A stretch of DNA of 64,000 nt from Rhyzopertha dominica (GCA_025024175.1 QCXZ01000003.1:21906392-21970391), one strand, 5' to 3'; positions 11,700 to 23,386 are shown, numbered from the stretch's first letter. The notes: generated from the letters alone by a model not told the origin. Translations and numbers: made by a program.

Positions 11700-12580
11700 G
11701 CAAATTTGTTTTCCACTATTGTGACTGGTGGGTAAAGGTGAACATATAGTGAGCTGCATCCTGTTAAATTGCATTAGATGCTGTTTAATTGTACACGAAG
11801 TCTCCTTACTGTTAGCATATATGGAACGTTTGAGTGAATAACTGACTAGACAGTACTGTTATATTAAACCGTTAAAAATGAATTACCTAATTCTCCTAAG
11901 TCTTCTATTGATTATAATCAGATAGTGACTACATCAGATTTTGTATACGATAAAGTCACTAGGTTAAAACGCTTATTTACATATTTAATTGTAGATGAAG
12001 CTTTCTTCATCACCAACTAGATCAATAGCCAACCATTACAGTTCAACTAAAACTTGAGAAAATAATGTGTCGTTGATAGCTACTCAGACTCCTAATACCA
12101 TTGCTGGATGGAGGCGCTCTTTCACAGTTGCAAGAGGATGCTCTGTTGCCAAAATTCTTATGGTCGCTGAGTTTGCCTAGCCAGAAGTTGATGCAGGGCT
12201 GCAACAGAAAGTTCAACTTGTTGAGATCGATGCCTAATAGAAGTTTTTGGCTCTCGATGGAGTATTTCATGTGCTCTTTTTCTTGATACCTTTGACCCTA
12301 ACAGCTTGAAGTTTCACGAAACAAGTTCACATTTCTGCGAAGGATGTTCTTATATTGTCCAGAAAGGTGGCATGAAATAGTCCCAAACTCCCTTTACTTT
12401 CTGTCCATTCGAAAGTAATTTTACAACGGAAAATCATTCAGGAGTAATGATTTTTACAAAGATTAGAAAACAAAAACAGTAATAACACAGGAGGAACCCA
12501 ATTCGACGCGAAAAGCGAGAAATTACCAAGTTAGTTTGAAATATTAGTCTTTTTGGGTTAGACCGTGTCTGATTTCGGAA
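11700..12580. other. no supported gene; GC-richer part 12.06-12.36 kb
   Basis: Short open frames on both strands at 12043-12286 are in a slightly GC-richer segment. The minus strand contains a Gln/Leu-rich stretch, but I recognise no family. It lies just downstream (minus strand) of the hammerhead-like Penelope end at 12.6 kb, so it may be decayed Penelope sequence. Confidence 0.25.
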
Positions 12581-12584
12581 TAAG

Positions 12585-12632
12585 GTCGACGTTTCGCCCG
12601 CACTTGTAAGGGGCATCATCAGGACAGAAATA
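12585..12632 (-). mobile_element. Penelope-like element end with hammerhead-like motif
   Basis: On the minus strand the sequence contains CTGATGA, then T, then a hairpin (GCCC...GGGC), then GAAACGTC. This order (CUGANGA, stem II, GAAA, short ACGU stem III, GUC) is that of a hammerhead ribozyme core, and GTC before the core can pair with GAC after it to give a 3-bp stem I. The extra T before stem II departs from the canonical core. Such a motif is known from the terminal repeats of Penelope-like elements. No pol sequence is convincingly attached. Confidence 0.45.
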
Positions 12633-12639
12633 AGGAGTA

Positions 12640-13620
12640 TGGAATATGGTACAAACCTAACGCGAACGCAAACTGAACCAAATCCTAAGGATAAAAATTT
12701 GCTTTTTTTGCTCTAGGTATATTGACAAATCAAAGAAGCTTTTGGAAATGCCACTGCATTGTAATTTTTCCGTATTTTGTCAAATAAAATAAAAACCGAT
12801 CAACCAATCATTGCATTAATAAGGTTCAAAATAAACAGAGTGGTCAAAGATTTTAAGTTAAAAAATAAGCTTTAAAATTATGTAGGTAACACACATAAAT
12901 ATATTACCATGAAACACTTTTACATTGACCACCTTTGATTTATGCTAACGTAGCGATGCTGGCAAAGAAATTCAGATGTTACGGCGCATTTGCATAGTTA
13001 CACATGCAATCAGAGTGAGCGCACCTTCAAGATAGCAGTCTAATATATTTCGCTATAAATAAACTTCCAGTGTGATGCTCGAGTTCGATTGCCCCGCACT
13101 AGCAAGCAAGAAATAATTCGATGCATAAACTGTGTACATGTTGGGTTTAATTAACACGTTTGCACTTTACTTACACATTTATAAGCACTGAATTGAATGT
13201 AAAATTTTCAGGCGTAATATTTTACGTCGCGGTTACACGTGCACAGCGCCTTTTAATCGCTCAATCTGACGTGCAGTCTTACCAAAGAAACTTATCGCTT
13301 CCTCGAGTAGTGAAACAGTTCTCGATGTGGGAAGAAACACCCTTCGGTTGACAAGATCTAGCTTGTATGTCCTGTTCGGGACAATATTTCCAGAACATGT
13401 ATATCTTGCAATTACTTCCGGAATTTTGCCAAAAATGGAAGCGAATCTCGTTAGTATCGTTTAGCTGATGTTAAAACATTATTGTAATGTTCTTATATGA
13501 AAGTTCGCAGTATATAATATCTTAGGTGTCTCAAGTTAGAATTTCTGGTATGGGCTGACAATCTTCTTCTTTCCCTAGTAAGAAAAGCTTTTATTATTTA
13601 TTTACAGGTGATATCTCTGG
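12640..13620. other. non-coding stretch, no gene seen
   Basis: No coding signal. A TTCGATTGCCC near 13.09 kb resembles a weak B box, but no A box or partner copy supports it. Confidence 0.4.
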
Positions 13621-13634
13621 CAACTAGGGTTGCG

Positions 13635-13790
13635 ACTTCTTTCGATATATCTATTTATCGAATGACGACATCGGCTAAAGGGTATATCGAAATACAGTAT
13701 TCGTTTCTATGTATCGACATTTTGTTGGTATCGTAACGATATATCTATCAGTATATCGTCATATCGACAATAATTGATATACACCATAAC
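13635..13790. repeat. cluster of ATCGATAT-like and TATCGT motifs
   Basis: Within about 150 bp there are many short runs of the type TTCGATATATC, TATCGAAT, GTATCGACA and ATATCGTCATATCGAC. The text begins with CTAGGGTTGCGAC, a form common at ends of hAT-like elements. The cluster has the same flavour as those at 8.58, 10.5 and 34.06 kb. Confidence 0.4.
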
Positions 13791-13919
13791 AAATTTTCAA
13801 TTTAGCGCAACGGCGTAAAGAGAACACCCGCCGAGTTACCTACTGGTACTAGTACTGGAGACCGATTTTAGTTTTTGTTTAAAAAAAAATTATTGGTAGA
13901 ACAACATATGTAAAAACAA

Positions 13920-14475
13920 AGCATTCTTTAATATTCATGAATGGAAAATTACATCTGGCATGTGAGGTACCATTTCGTTGATGCATTGTTGAAGTGTTTT
14001 GGAAAAATTAGCCTCTTCCAGCAGATCTCTATTGACTGGCAAGTCAGGAGACCGAAGAGGGCATAAAACGTCACCAAATCTTGAAATAAGATGGTTAGAA
14101 AACAGGCGACGAGGAACAGCTATAGATATTCTGGCGGTGTGTGCCGTGATCTCATCTTGCTGCGACCATAAATTTTAAAGATCACCCCTTCTTTGTAAAT
14201 CAGGTGTGAAAAAGGTGTTAGATAACCTTATTAATGTAACGCTCAGTTGTTACAGTTGCAGTAACTCCATTTTCTTCAAAAAGAGAAAAGGGGCCAATGA
14301 CACAAAATTTTCCCATTCCACAAAATAAACACACAAAAACTCAATAAAATTTTGGATTCGTAGGAAATTAAAAAAATTATACTCGTAGCAGAAACTGACG
14401 ACTAGACACTTTTGGCCCTCAAAGTAAGTCGATTGAACAGTTAGGTATTGATGTGTTTTCTGTAAATACACTTTG
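13920..14475 (-). pseudogene. decayed Tc1/mariner-type (IS630) transposase
   Basis: On the minus strand, across frames, the C-terminal half of a mariner-like transposase can be read. It has CVIGPFLFLKKMEL followed by GVTATVTTERYINKVI (about 14.25-14.4 kb). Then comes QQDEITAHTARISIAVP (about 14.13 kb), which carries the second catalytic Asp. SRFGDVL and RSPDLP (about 14.05 kb) follow, the last carrying the third acidic position. LQQCINEMVPHMPD closes it (about 13.97 kb). At least two frameshifts separate these parts. The first catalytic Asp and the N-terminal helix-turn-helix are not visible. No TIRs were found around it. Confidence 0.65.
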
Positions 14476-14479
14476 TTGT

Positions 14480-15055
14480 AGATTGCAGTTATAATGTATC
14501 ATAATAGAGTCTGTAGAAAATATAAACTAACATGTCTGCGATGACATATAGTATAGAAAATGTCATAATGGTGTCTGCTGCTAGAACAAAGATCAACGAC
14601 CGGAAAATTTTCGCCATTAAGAATACATGCTAAACATGCCTACATTGCACCGGCGTTTACTCAACCTATCACAAGGATCATTCTACTGCAAACCCATTTG
14701 GAATTAATATGATGGGAAATGTATTACAATTATTTGTTCGATAGCTCCACTTAGTTAACTGGAACTTTTTACGGAACACTATTTCAGGGCTTTAAGTCTT
14801 ACGCATTTATCTAACATGGACTGCCGTTTAATGACCATTAAAAATATAGAGGTTGGAAGAGTACCAGTCTAGCAGATGGCCATTTGACGAATCGCTACAA
14901 ACTAGGATCGATATAGATAACATTCTTGCTTGATCTAAAGGTGCTTCTACGGTTTTAACTTACCTGATTTTTATCCAAGAACCACAAGTTTATCATGAAA
15001 GGGCAACTAGTTTCACAACAACAAGAACAAACATTAAACATAATACTTTATCAAA
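14480..15055. other. no gene seen
   Basis: AT-rich, stops in all frames. It may hold the 3' part of the gypsy element that ends near 15.1 kb, but I found no LTR. Confidence 0.35.
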
Positions 15056-15059
15056 CTAA

Positions 15060-16270
15060 GTGCTACTCTGTAAAGATCTACGTTGAGTATTATGCGAATT
15101 GGGCATTGGAAAATAATGTGGTTTGATTCTGAACAAGTGTGTTTTATTAATGCTCATAAGCTGGTGTTTTGTAAAAGCATGCTGTATTTCCCTATACCTA
15201 CCATATAATAACCAAGAAAGAAGGCAGGTGTGGTGGGGACAATTGTCGCCAAACATATAAATAATTGGCGAGCCCGCCATTATTCATGGTCGCAATTTCA
15301 GGATAGCCCGGCGAATAAATTTATTAACTCGGCTAACCCACGCGGTTCGCTGTGTTCAAATTGTGACGATGTTACATTTGTAAGGTACGACTTCTTTGCT
15401 GGCGCACACTTTAGTTACTTTCCCTTCATGCGTTAACCCAAATTTCAGATCGCAAGGTAACCGCAGCTCTCTTACAAATATCCTTACCGATATTTCTCCC
15501 ATGGTCTCACATCGTTGTCCTGTGCACCAACAGAAACAGAGCAGGGTGTTTGTCCCAATCGATTGGATGTTGTTTCATATTTTTTTTCGGTTAAACCGTT
15601 CGCCCATTCCATCTAAGAATTAAGAGAAGTTTTTGTAACACCCAGCAAGCGGCATCCAAACTCAAATTATATCGACCATTTGCCTCGATGCAAATGCAGT
15701 CCTGCACACCAGGTTCTCTACAAGAACTCATGCCACCATTGAGGCATCTTGATTTAGTATCGCATAAGCTTCTGGCCACTTAGCAGGTGTAATTCATTGC
15801 AACAAGGATTTATTTATTTTTGTATGTTGTTGAGAACGGTTCGGCGACGTCGATAGTAAATCTTTGGAACGATGCCCTTACACTATACTGTCACATGCTC
15901 CCATTTAATCTATCCTCTCGATGGTGTACCCAGAGAATTGTTTACTTTCAGGTGTGCATCCGATCTTTATCCATTCGCCAGTCGCAAAGATTTCTACTGA
16001 GTCCACATCGCTTTTAAGGTCGGATTTTCTCGAGACACCTCCTCCAGTTCAGGTCATTGTTTGTTCTTCTTTCTACTTAAGTAAAACACTAATGTTGTTA
16101 CTATCTTGCCGAGCATTCCTGTCGTTCTCAGCAATCCACTCTTTGCTTTGCTCGATAGTGACAGCTCTTACCTCAACCATGCTCTCGCACTCCCACCCGC
16201 TTGTTTGCATTCTCCACTTTGCCTTCGGGTTAAGGCATCAGGGTTATTATGATGTCTATTCGGATGATCA
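15060..16270 (-). pseudogene. gypsy integrase remnant
   Basis: Minus-strand fragments match a gypsy integrase. HPNRHHNNPDALTRR (about 16.2 kb) is the RNase H/integrase junction. FQRFTIDVAEPF and ILVAMNY (15.80-15.88 kb) lie around the first catalytic Asp. Then come CRxxFASRQ-like text in a shifted frame, and DGMGERFNR (about 15.6 kb), the usual SDGxVERFNR around the catalytic Glu. VRELRLPCDLKFG (about 15.46 kb) follows, as in the C-terminal part. Multiple stops and shifts are present. The small plus-strand open frames at 15230-16280 are antisense shadows of this gene. Confidence 0.8.
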
Positions 16271-16279
16271 TATATTTTA

Positions 16280-16610
16280 AAATAATACGGTTGCGTTCCC
16301 CCAATCATCTAGTGACTTGTTCCACTGGATTTTTCAATATATGATGAATTCTAGTCAATATAGGTTCTTGTGGAAATGGTTTGGGGACTTTACTACAAAC
16401 AGCATATCTTTTCTTATGACCCAGTAATTCCTCTCAATTTCGTTTAAAACCTTACTGTATACTCTATTACTTTTTATTTGCCGTCCTGCATTTGCTTCCG
16501 TGTCTAAAATAAATTTTTCCTGCTGTCGGGGGTATGCCAAGACCTGGCTACAGCAGTTTTCTGTAAGCTTCCTCATGGACTTGATTTCATGCAGAAGTCA
16601 TTTCACGTTT
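16280..16610 (-). pseudogene. gypsy RNase H remnant
   Basis: An open minus-strand frame (16355-16576) reads VLAYPRQQEKFILDTEAN, then VYSKVLNEIERNYWVIRK, then VVKSPNHFHKNLYG. These are the standard blocks of a Ty3/gypsy RNase H. The catalytic DxDAS block is changed to LDTEAN and a stretch after it is lost, so it is inactive. Confidence 0.85.
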
Positions 16611-16779
16611 TGTTCCTCAACGTAATAAAATTGCAATTTTTGCGAATCCTTTCACTAATCTTCTGCTGTAGGTGCAGATTCGTACGATTCTGCTTACTTC
16701 CTGCTTATCTTCTGGACGTGGCCAATCTCGAATTGCCATAATCTGGTTCTCATTAGTCTGTATTGCGTCTACCGAAACA

Positions 16780-17400
16780 TGCAGCCAAGAAATTCCCCTT
16801 TCTTTTAAAATAAGTCCACACTTCTTTGGATTTAACTTTAGATTTGACGCTCAAAATCTATTGAACGCTTCCTGAAGGTTCTTTAGGTGCTCTTCGAAGA
16901 TGCGTCGCATAGCCACGACGTTATCCAAAAAGCCCAGGTAGGTTTTATTATATAAGTCTATGTAACAGCAGTTCCATTAGCGGTTCAAATGTAGCCAGAT
17001 CGTAGCATAGGCCGAACGGCATTACATTTAATTGGTGTAAACCACAACTTTGTCCTTGTCCTGTGGATGTAACCCCACCTTCCCGTATCTATTATTAAAA
17101 TCCAACGTCGAAAACCAAATGGATTCAGAAAGTGCTCAATGTGCAGTCAATTGTGAGTAACGGAAAACTGTTTTTCCCTATGATGTCATTAAGCTTGCGG
17201 GTTGTCAACACAGAATCGGAGTATTTCATCCTTTTTGGTAACCAGCACTACTGGTGAAGTCCACGGATTATTAGATTCTTCAACTAATATATTGCTATTT
17301 AACGTCCTTTACTATTTTCTCCACTTGTTTTGTTAAAGCTGGTCTTCTGTCACATAGAGTGCGCATTTACAATATTGATTCTCTGCTAAGCTAAGTCCGT
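16780..17400 (-). pseudogene. gypsy reverse transcriptase remnant
   Basis: Minus-strand text includes NPWTSPVVLVTKKDEILRFCVD (17.20-17.29 kb; two blocks of the fingers), WFSTLDFNNRYGKV and LHPQDKDK (about 17.05-17.12 kb), and MPFGLC (about 17.0 kb). The catalytic YLDD box is degraded to a GFLDN-like form (about 16.93 kb). RRIFEEHLKNLQEAF and LKLNPKKCGLI (16.81-16.90 kb) follow, then AIRDWPRPEDKQEV (about 16.71 kb) and RRLVKGFAKIA. Several in-frame stops and shifts lie between the blocks. The loss of the YxDD Asp shows it cannot be catalytic. Confidence 0.88.
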
Positions 17401-17700
17401 TTCCCCAGAGTTTTCCCTGTTATATCCTGGTGCTCCTGATATCTTGAGCGTTTCTACATACATAGATTTTACAGGTAATAATCTTCATTACAAGAGAGCA
17501 TGCCTCCAGGAGGTCTCCTTTTTTACGTTATTCGCACACGGGCAATTCAAGGTAATTTCCAAGATTGTTTTCCACGAAGGCGTTTACTAGCTGTTCAGTA
17601 CTTCCACTAGTCCCGGTGTTTACACAAGCACTTACCCCTAGCTACGTCGCTTCGCCGCATGTTGTTGATAATACGTAACTTCGGGATCCGTTGTTCTGGA

Positions 17701-18030
17701 TCACACGCAAGTCCATATCTTCGTTAGGTCCAACCGATTATATTCGTCATCGATATGTGCCACCAATACTTTATGATGTATTCGAAGCTGTCCTAGTTCC
17801 ACTTTTGGTTCAGCTTCACTAAGTGCTCCTGAAGTTTCTCCTAACACAGTTTTTTCAGAAGAACCCTCTGTTACGGGAATAACAGCTGGTACGATGTTCT
17901 TCTCTATAATGAAAACCATAGCTATATTCCCATTGACGCATGTTATTACAGTGGCCCTGTCAACGTTGATACGCAGAAGCAGGTTCACAGAGACAATCTT
18001 GTGCACTTTATCTGATGGTGCAGTCAGTTT
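17701..18030 (-). pseudogene. gypsy protease-region remnant
   Basis: An open frame of 101 codons (17701-18006) lies directly 5' of the RT remnant. Its C-terminal part, LGQLRIHHKVLVAHIDDEY, resembles the end of gypsy protease domains (MLVAxIxDDxLLG). No DTGA active-site box is visible, so the catalytic half is lost or diverged. The call rests largely on position. Confidence 0.5.
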
Positions 18031-18039
18031 TAGTTTGAT

Positions 18040-18985
18040 ACTACTCTGCAGTTTTTCTTAAAGTACCCAGGCTTTTCATAACTGCGAATCGATCTATATG
18101 TTGTAACCTATGTAGCAGTTTTTTGCATGCTCTTCAAATTTAGTATGGATTGAGACGACCGTTTTTGAAATTAGACGATTGTAGAAAATATTGTCTACTG
18201 GTATTTACATTACGTATACTTCATTGTAAAATTAAAGCTTAATCGATGGTGATGATACGGAGGACGTATATTAATGATTTTTTTGATGAGATGCAATCGA
18301 TTTTTTTCGTACTTGTGTGTCATAATCAATGTCAACGTATCGAATTATTTCTTTGCATATTACCGTAATTATAGGGAATGTATGTATTGTACTAGTTGTC
18401 CGTTTGTCTCTAACATTGAAGTCAAGAAGTTTCAATAACTATGGACAGTCCCCCTTTGTATTTAGACATTCGCATATTCAAGTGTTTGAATTCGCGCCCT
18501 GTTTGGGTCGTGAAAGAACCGCTAGATGGCAGTAGCGTCGGTTTCTGCTACTACGTCATTACATATATATGTCATTATTATGTTAAGAACATCAGAACAT
18601 GTACGTCGTTCTACTCATGTATGTGAACGCATGTATTTTTAAGTTTCATTAAAGTGTTTAATGAGCTACGACTTTTAATCCACGCAATCAATTAAGGAAA
18701 CGCAAAACAAACTACAATGAATGGTCCTGGATCCTTACCAGTATACAATATACGACTATTTTCTGTTTTACTACAATAATATTCCTACTACGTACGAGTT
18801 CGAAAAACTACGGATTTCTGACTAACTTCCTTTTATTTATACACTTGTGTCGAAATACGCATTAACATAACTAGTTTAAAACACTATTAATTTAGTAAAT
18901 CACTATACTGCACACACCAGAACTAAAAACACCTGCTTCATTAAGCCTTTCGCTCGGATCTTGGGTTGATAACTACCTTTCGAAT
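18040..18985. other. non-coding leader-like stretch
   Basis: Between the gypsy protease remnant and the promoter at 19.0 kb. No gag domain, zinc knuckle or open frame of note on the minus strand. A CGCTAGATGGCAG at about 18.52 kb resembles an insulator-type motif but is weak. Confidence 0.35.
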
Positions 18986-19090
18986 TCAGAACTGCCCGTG
19001 CTCTCTCCGTCGAACTATTTATACCCCCATCGAAAATTCTGGAACAGACATTTCCGCGACGTTATCCAAACTTTGCGAAGGTTCCATTGA
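18985..19090 (-). promoter_or_regulatory. compact promoter: two heat shock elements, TATA box, initiator
   Basis: On the minus strand the order is as follows. A two-unit HSE (GAAnnTTC, 19077-19084) comes first. Then comes a perfect three-unit HSE (TTCcaGAAttTTC, 19032-19044). A TATAAATA box (19016-19023) lies only 8 bp further on. An initiator-like GGCAGTTC has its A at 18993, 30 nt from the first T of the box. The spacing is that of a working arthropod core promoter and the arrangement is like an hsp70 promoter. No chaperone ORF follows; about 950 bp downstream the gypsy remnant begins, so an LTR promoter is the simplest reading. Confidence 0.6.
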
Positions 19091-19209
19091 TAAAATTTAT
19101 TGGAGTCGACATCCCTGCCATCTGTCGGCTGCTAGGATAACTACTTGCAATGTCCTACTAAAATCATCTGCATTCGGCAACTATAGTCTACAAATGGCGC
19201 TGATTATCC

Positions 19210-20590
19210 ACTAACATTAGAGTCCCTAAATAGGGACTTTTTAACATGCAATAATTATGCTTTAGCTTGGAATTATGTCAATTACTGAAGAACATTTGTT
19301 GTAAATTGACCCAGAAGACCTCTGTGACTAGGGAGCTCCAGTATTTCGATCTAAGATGATGATACCACTCAACTCCATCGGTGTGAGGGATGTAAATTCT
19401 ATAGCAGGGTGAGGTTTACCCCCTTCCCCACTCGAGTAAATAAACAGATTGCGTAAACCTCTTTTAAAACGATGAACCTAACCCAACTTACAGCCTATCC
19501 GAATAAATAGGGAAAAACGCCTATTTGAGAATAGAGTAATTCTCCTATAAAACACTCGCCCCGGGTCGGAACACTAATAACACAAATAATGGTTAATACT
19601 GAACACTGAACGGCCTCCCAAAAACTTGCAATGGAGACGCGTGCTGACAGAATTACCCAACGTGAGGTTAGGTTTAGAAAATAAAATAAAACGAATCAAG
19701 TCTGGAATAATTAACGGTATAGCTAAATCTCGTTGAAAACTCATACAAAATGAGTCCTAGTTCGCTTAATTTGATTTAGGAGTTTAAAATGTATTAATCT
19801 AGAGGTTTCAAGGTTATTAACTACATCAAAAATGTTCAAACAAAGCTTCTAAAACAATATCTAGGGATTCTTAAAGGTCTATTTACTTCTTACTTAATGG
19901 CGGATTTTAAAGTTATTTGTGTTTATCCAATGTGCTCGTTGGCGAGAAATTTAGGAACTGAAACTATTCTTAGTAAATTTCTCTAGTGCCTACATTTTTG
20001 TCTAAAAAATAAATATCTCAAAATTAAGCATGAAGGGCTTTTAAGATACGCTGTTCCGCACCCTTTGTAAATCATATACATAAAACGTAACCGCATTCAC
20101 TTGAGGATGATTGAGTTTTTGACATTTTAACCTGGCAGCCGAGATTTCCCGCTCATATTATTCTCATTTTTTTTAGTCTGGAGAGCCACAGCATTCTAGT
20201 ATTGCCTGAATGAACTGCAGGGCATAATAGATCAAAAAGAGCTGCAGTAGAGACACGAAGTTATTATCTTTTAGATAAATAATGGTAACCGTAGTTCTTA
20301 TGTACCGATAGTTTTAAACCGAATTATATATGTATGTAAAAAGCCTGTAAATCACCTAAATTATTAAACAATATGAGTTTTTATTCTAATAAGATTTTTT
20401 TTCTGGCAGATTTTCAAATAAAATAACCTTTTAGGACTAGTTTTTATATTCTTTTGTTTACAGGACTACTATACTGAGAACATTTAGTGCTAGGTAAGTA
20501 ATAGCTTGCTGCTGTTAGCGAACATAAAAGATTCTGATATTTTACAATCCATTTAATCAATAATGTAAAGTAGTGCAAGTTATTTCGTTA
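19210..20590. other. no gene seen
   Basis: AT-rich, no coding signal, no delimited repeat. Confidence 0.4.
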
Positions 20591-20602
20591 TTGGTGGTTT
20601 AC

Positions 20603-20670
20603 TAGTGGATCAATTGGTTAGGGCAAATGCGCCAGCCTGATATATAAAGTCCAAATTGCTGGTCCATTGA
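20603..20670 (+). repeat. possible decayed tRNA-derived SINE
   Basis: The text GTGGATCAATTGGTTAGGGC resembles an A box with the following D-loop-like GGTTAG, and AGTCCAAATTGCTGGTC about 40 bases on is like a damaged B box of the family B SINEs. It is weak on its own. Confidence 0.25.
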
Positions 20671-20689
20671 TAAAAATAGAAATTTGGAA

Positions 20690-21370
20690 GGCTACTGTAA
20701 TACGAAATCGCAACGCATAATTTTCCGATCAATTCTGCACTGTCTGGTGAATGCTATTATATACTGAAATATTGATGTATTATAATTTCTGGTGAGAACG
20801 TATAAACTTGAAAATGCTTAATGTGTCGCCTTATTACCATAAGAGTATCTTATAAATGAAAGAATTTTTGAAAATAGTATGTTATGCTTGTTAATTACTT
20901 TCCAACATATCTAAAATATCGTTAAGTACTTAAGTAATAATGAGTATATGTACGAAGCTTTCGTGACATATTTAATTTCGACTTGATGTTACTGATGGTA
21001 GTAATCGTGTTACTTAGCGGACAACAGACTTCATAATACCTACCCCGGCTAACTTTACTAAACTGAATGATTTTTAGATTTCCTAAATTAAGCGAAAGAT
21101 CATAATATGCCATGTTCCTACTTCCTGGATCTATCTTTTGAGGGTTCAGTGTATATTATAACTCTAGTACGCGATTAAACTTATCCCCCATAACTATTGA
21201 ATGCATTAAAATGTAGAGGTTCGCATAACATTCTGGTATGGTCGCTTCTTATGACTTTTTAAAAGTGATTTTTTTTTCAAAATTCCATATGGCGCTAGTC
21301 GTTACAATTCGAAAATATCTAAATGGGAAAACTTCATTTTAAAACCACTTTCATTTCATTATTCATTATA
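20690..21370. other. no gene seen
   Basis: Short minus-strand open frame at 20922-21113 without recognisable domain. No other structure supported. Confidence 0.4.
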
Positions 21371-21371
21371 G

Positions 21372-21780
21372 CCAGAGCTGCACAAAATATTTTTGTAAAT
21401 ACTATGTATAGAAAGCATTTTTAAGGGCAAAATACTTTTTTATTTAAAATATTTTTCAAATTGAATATTAAATGCTTTTAAAAACTATTTAAATAGTGAT
21501 GTTTCTATTTTTTTGTAATAAAAACCTACGTTCCTAATTATAGTTTTTTTTTCAATAAAGACTATCTATAACTAAAAATATCACATATCATACATTGTTT
21601 TATGTCTTAAAATTGAAATCCGCCATCCAAATGAATTTGCGCGTCCAGTGCGTAGGTTTTGACGAATTTGTTGCAGTATTTTCAAGGGTAAATATTTAAT
21701 ACTTTAAATGTATTTTAAATTTTTTAAATTTTAATATAAATATATATATATAAATATTAAATATCAAATATTTACTGTTT
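21372..21780. repeat. AAATATTT/ATACTTT-rich element, possibly a hAT-type MITE
   Basis: About 400 bp dominated by variants of AAATACTTTTTTA, ATTTAAATAC and ATATTAAATG. It begins CAGAGCTGCACAAAATATTT, and the right side, read on the minus strand, is rich in the same motifs. Many hAT-type MITEs have ends made of such AAATACTTT repeats. I could not fix exact ends or target duplications. Confidence 0.3.
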
Positions 21781-21799
21781 TATATACTAACAAAATTAA

Positions 21800-23380
21800 T
21801 CGATATTAGGTACTACAGCATTTCAGTAAAAGTTGTCTTTACACTTAATTATCTTAACTATCTTAAATTGAAAAATTTCTGAAACTTGCGCTTCAGTACA
21901 TTCAGTAATCGTATTGTACGTAGTAGAATTTATTTGCTTGCATCGCCATATTTTTAATGTTGCCCTTAGATGGCCGATGAATCCTAAGATTTATTTATTT
22001 AGCTAATTATATCAAAAGCAGGTTTCGTCTACCTGTAAACAGCTTTTTTTCCAAAATGTATAACTGACTGGGACGTAAGTTACGAGTATATGGAAGTAAA
22101 CTCCTGTAGAGCTTATTATTATAATGAATAAGGTTTCTTCTTCAAAACGTTACGTGTTGGACCAGTTCAGCAGAAACCAATTATGGTAGTAAAGTACGCT
22201 TGTCGTANACAGAACTAACAATGAACCTATTGTGCGTATAAAGCAGGGTCAGACTGTAGGCTGATACAAGCAGGAAACTTCCCCCATTTGCTTTTGAACA
22301 ACTGGAACTCGATGTTCTTTACATTACGGGAACTCTAAGTTGACACCACAGAAACCCCTGGTGCTCTCCCACAGTAAACAGACCCTTCCTACTTCCCACG
22401 ATAACTCCATTGTTACCTTGCAGGTAAGATTACGCGATAATTCCTCCCGAAAGGCACAACCTACCTTTCGTATGATAACAGATAACATACTTGGGAATGT
22501 TGGACTGATTATTTTGAATGATTTACGCAACCACTGAGAGAGCAGGCCATGTGACCATACGACGGCAGTACTTACTTCATTACAAGTAAATGTAATCTAT
22601 AAGTTACACTAGAGCTATAAAATTCAGTATATCAATTAATTCGATATTATCAATATTTTCGTTATCGATAATGTAATATGATTGCCCATATATCAGCATG
22701 CTAGGCACCAGTTCCTTGAAGAATGAGTTAAATACTTGACTGAAAACATTATTTTATAAGGCGCAACCTTTATCATAACCGTATATCATCAATAAATGTC
22801 TAATGTTGGAAAAACTTTCAACGACAACCGGCTACATCGACAGTGAATGCAGCTTTCTTATTTAAATGGAGCATCCTCCATACGTAAGGTCTTTAAGTTT
22901 TTGAAATTGTTCCAGTACTTCTCGAATTATTGTTTTTTATTTAATTTCAACGATTCAAACGTCGTAAAATAATTTTAAATCTGACGTTACTTCCAAAAAA
23001 GGAAACTTTTTTAATATAAGAGTAGGTACCATCAAAGGATCGTTTTAGGGCTAGTAAAAGTAATTTGACCTCGTTTATCAAAACAGTTTCGTTTAAAACA
23101 TTTTTTTTTAAATTGAATATTTACTTCGTATTTAATTTTATAATATAAAGTATTTTTAACTTTATTTCAATTTTAGTAATAGTTTCCTATACACAGCACT
23201 GATTTCTGAAATATTTTGAATGTCCTAGAAAATAATAATTACATATTAATTAACGAAAAAAAGTATTGATTATGAAAACAAAAAGAAACAGTCTAAAATT
23301 TTTACAGGCCAGTTTAATCTATTCATTCAATGCAAACAAAAACTGTAACTACTCTAAAAATAACCCTTCCACATGATAAA
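21800..23380. other. no gene seen; GC-richer part 22.25-22.57 kb
   Basis: Around 22330-22540 the composition rises and open frames of about 65 codons exist on both strands. A perfect donor-like CAG|GTAAGA lies at about 22.42 kb. No domain is recognisable, so a lost exon or old element fragment cannot be told apart. Confidence 0.3.
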
Positions 23381-23386
23381 CCAAGT

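Larger units (their letters stand above)
15060..18030 (-). mobile_element. decayed Ty3/gypsy retrotransposon pol
   Basis: The minus strand carries, in the order protease region, RT, RNase H, integrase, the remains of a Ty3/gypsy pol across about 3 kb. Nearly every domain is broken by stops and frameshifts but keeps clear family text; the individual domains are listed separately. The order places the 5' end near 18.0 kb. No gag was recognised upstream. A compact TATA promoter at 19.0 kb on the same strand could be part of its 5' LTR. I could not find a matching 3' LTR below 15 kb, so the element is probably truncated there. Confidence 0.85.

Noticed and set aside
15542..15556. GCAGGGTGTTTGTCCC as another transposon end
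   Set aside because: It falls inside the integrase coding remnant and lacks the flanking TA and TIR continuation.
15230..16280. Several plus-strand open frames of 65-119 codons
   Set aside because: They lie opposite the gypsy integrase remnant on the minus strand, whose motifs explain the sequence.
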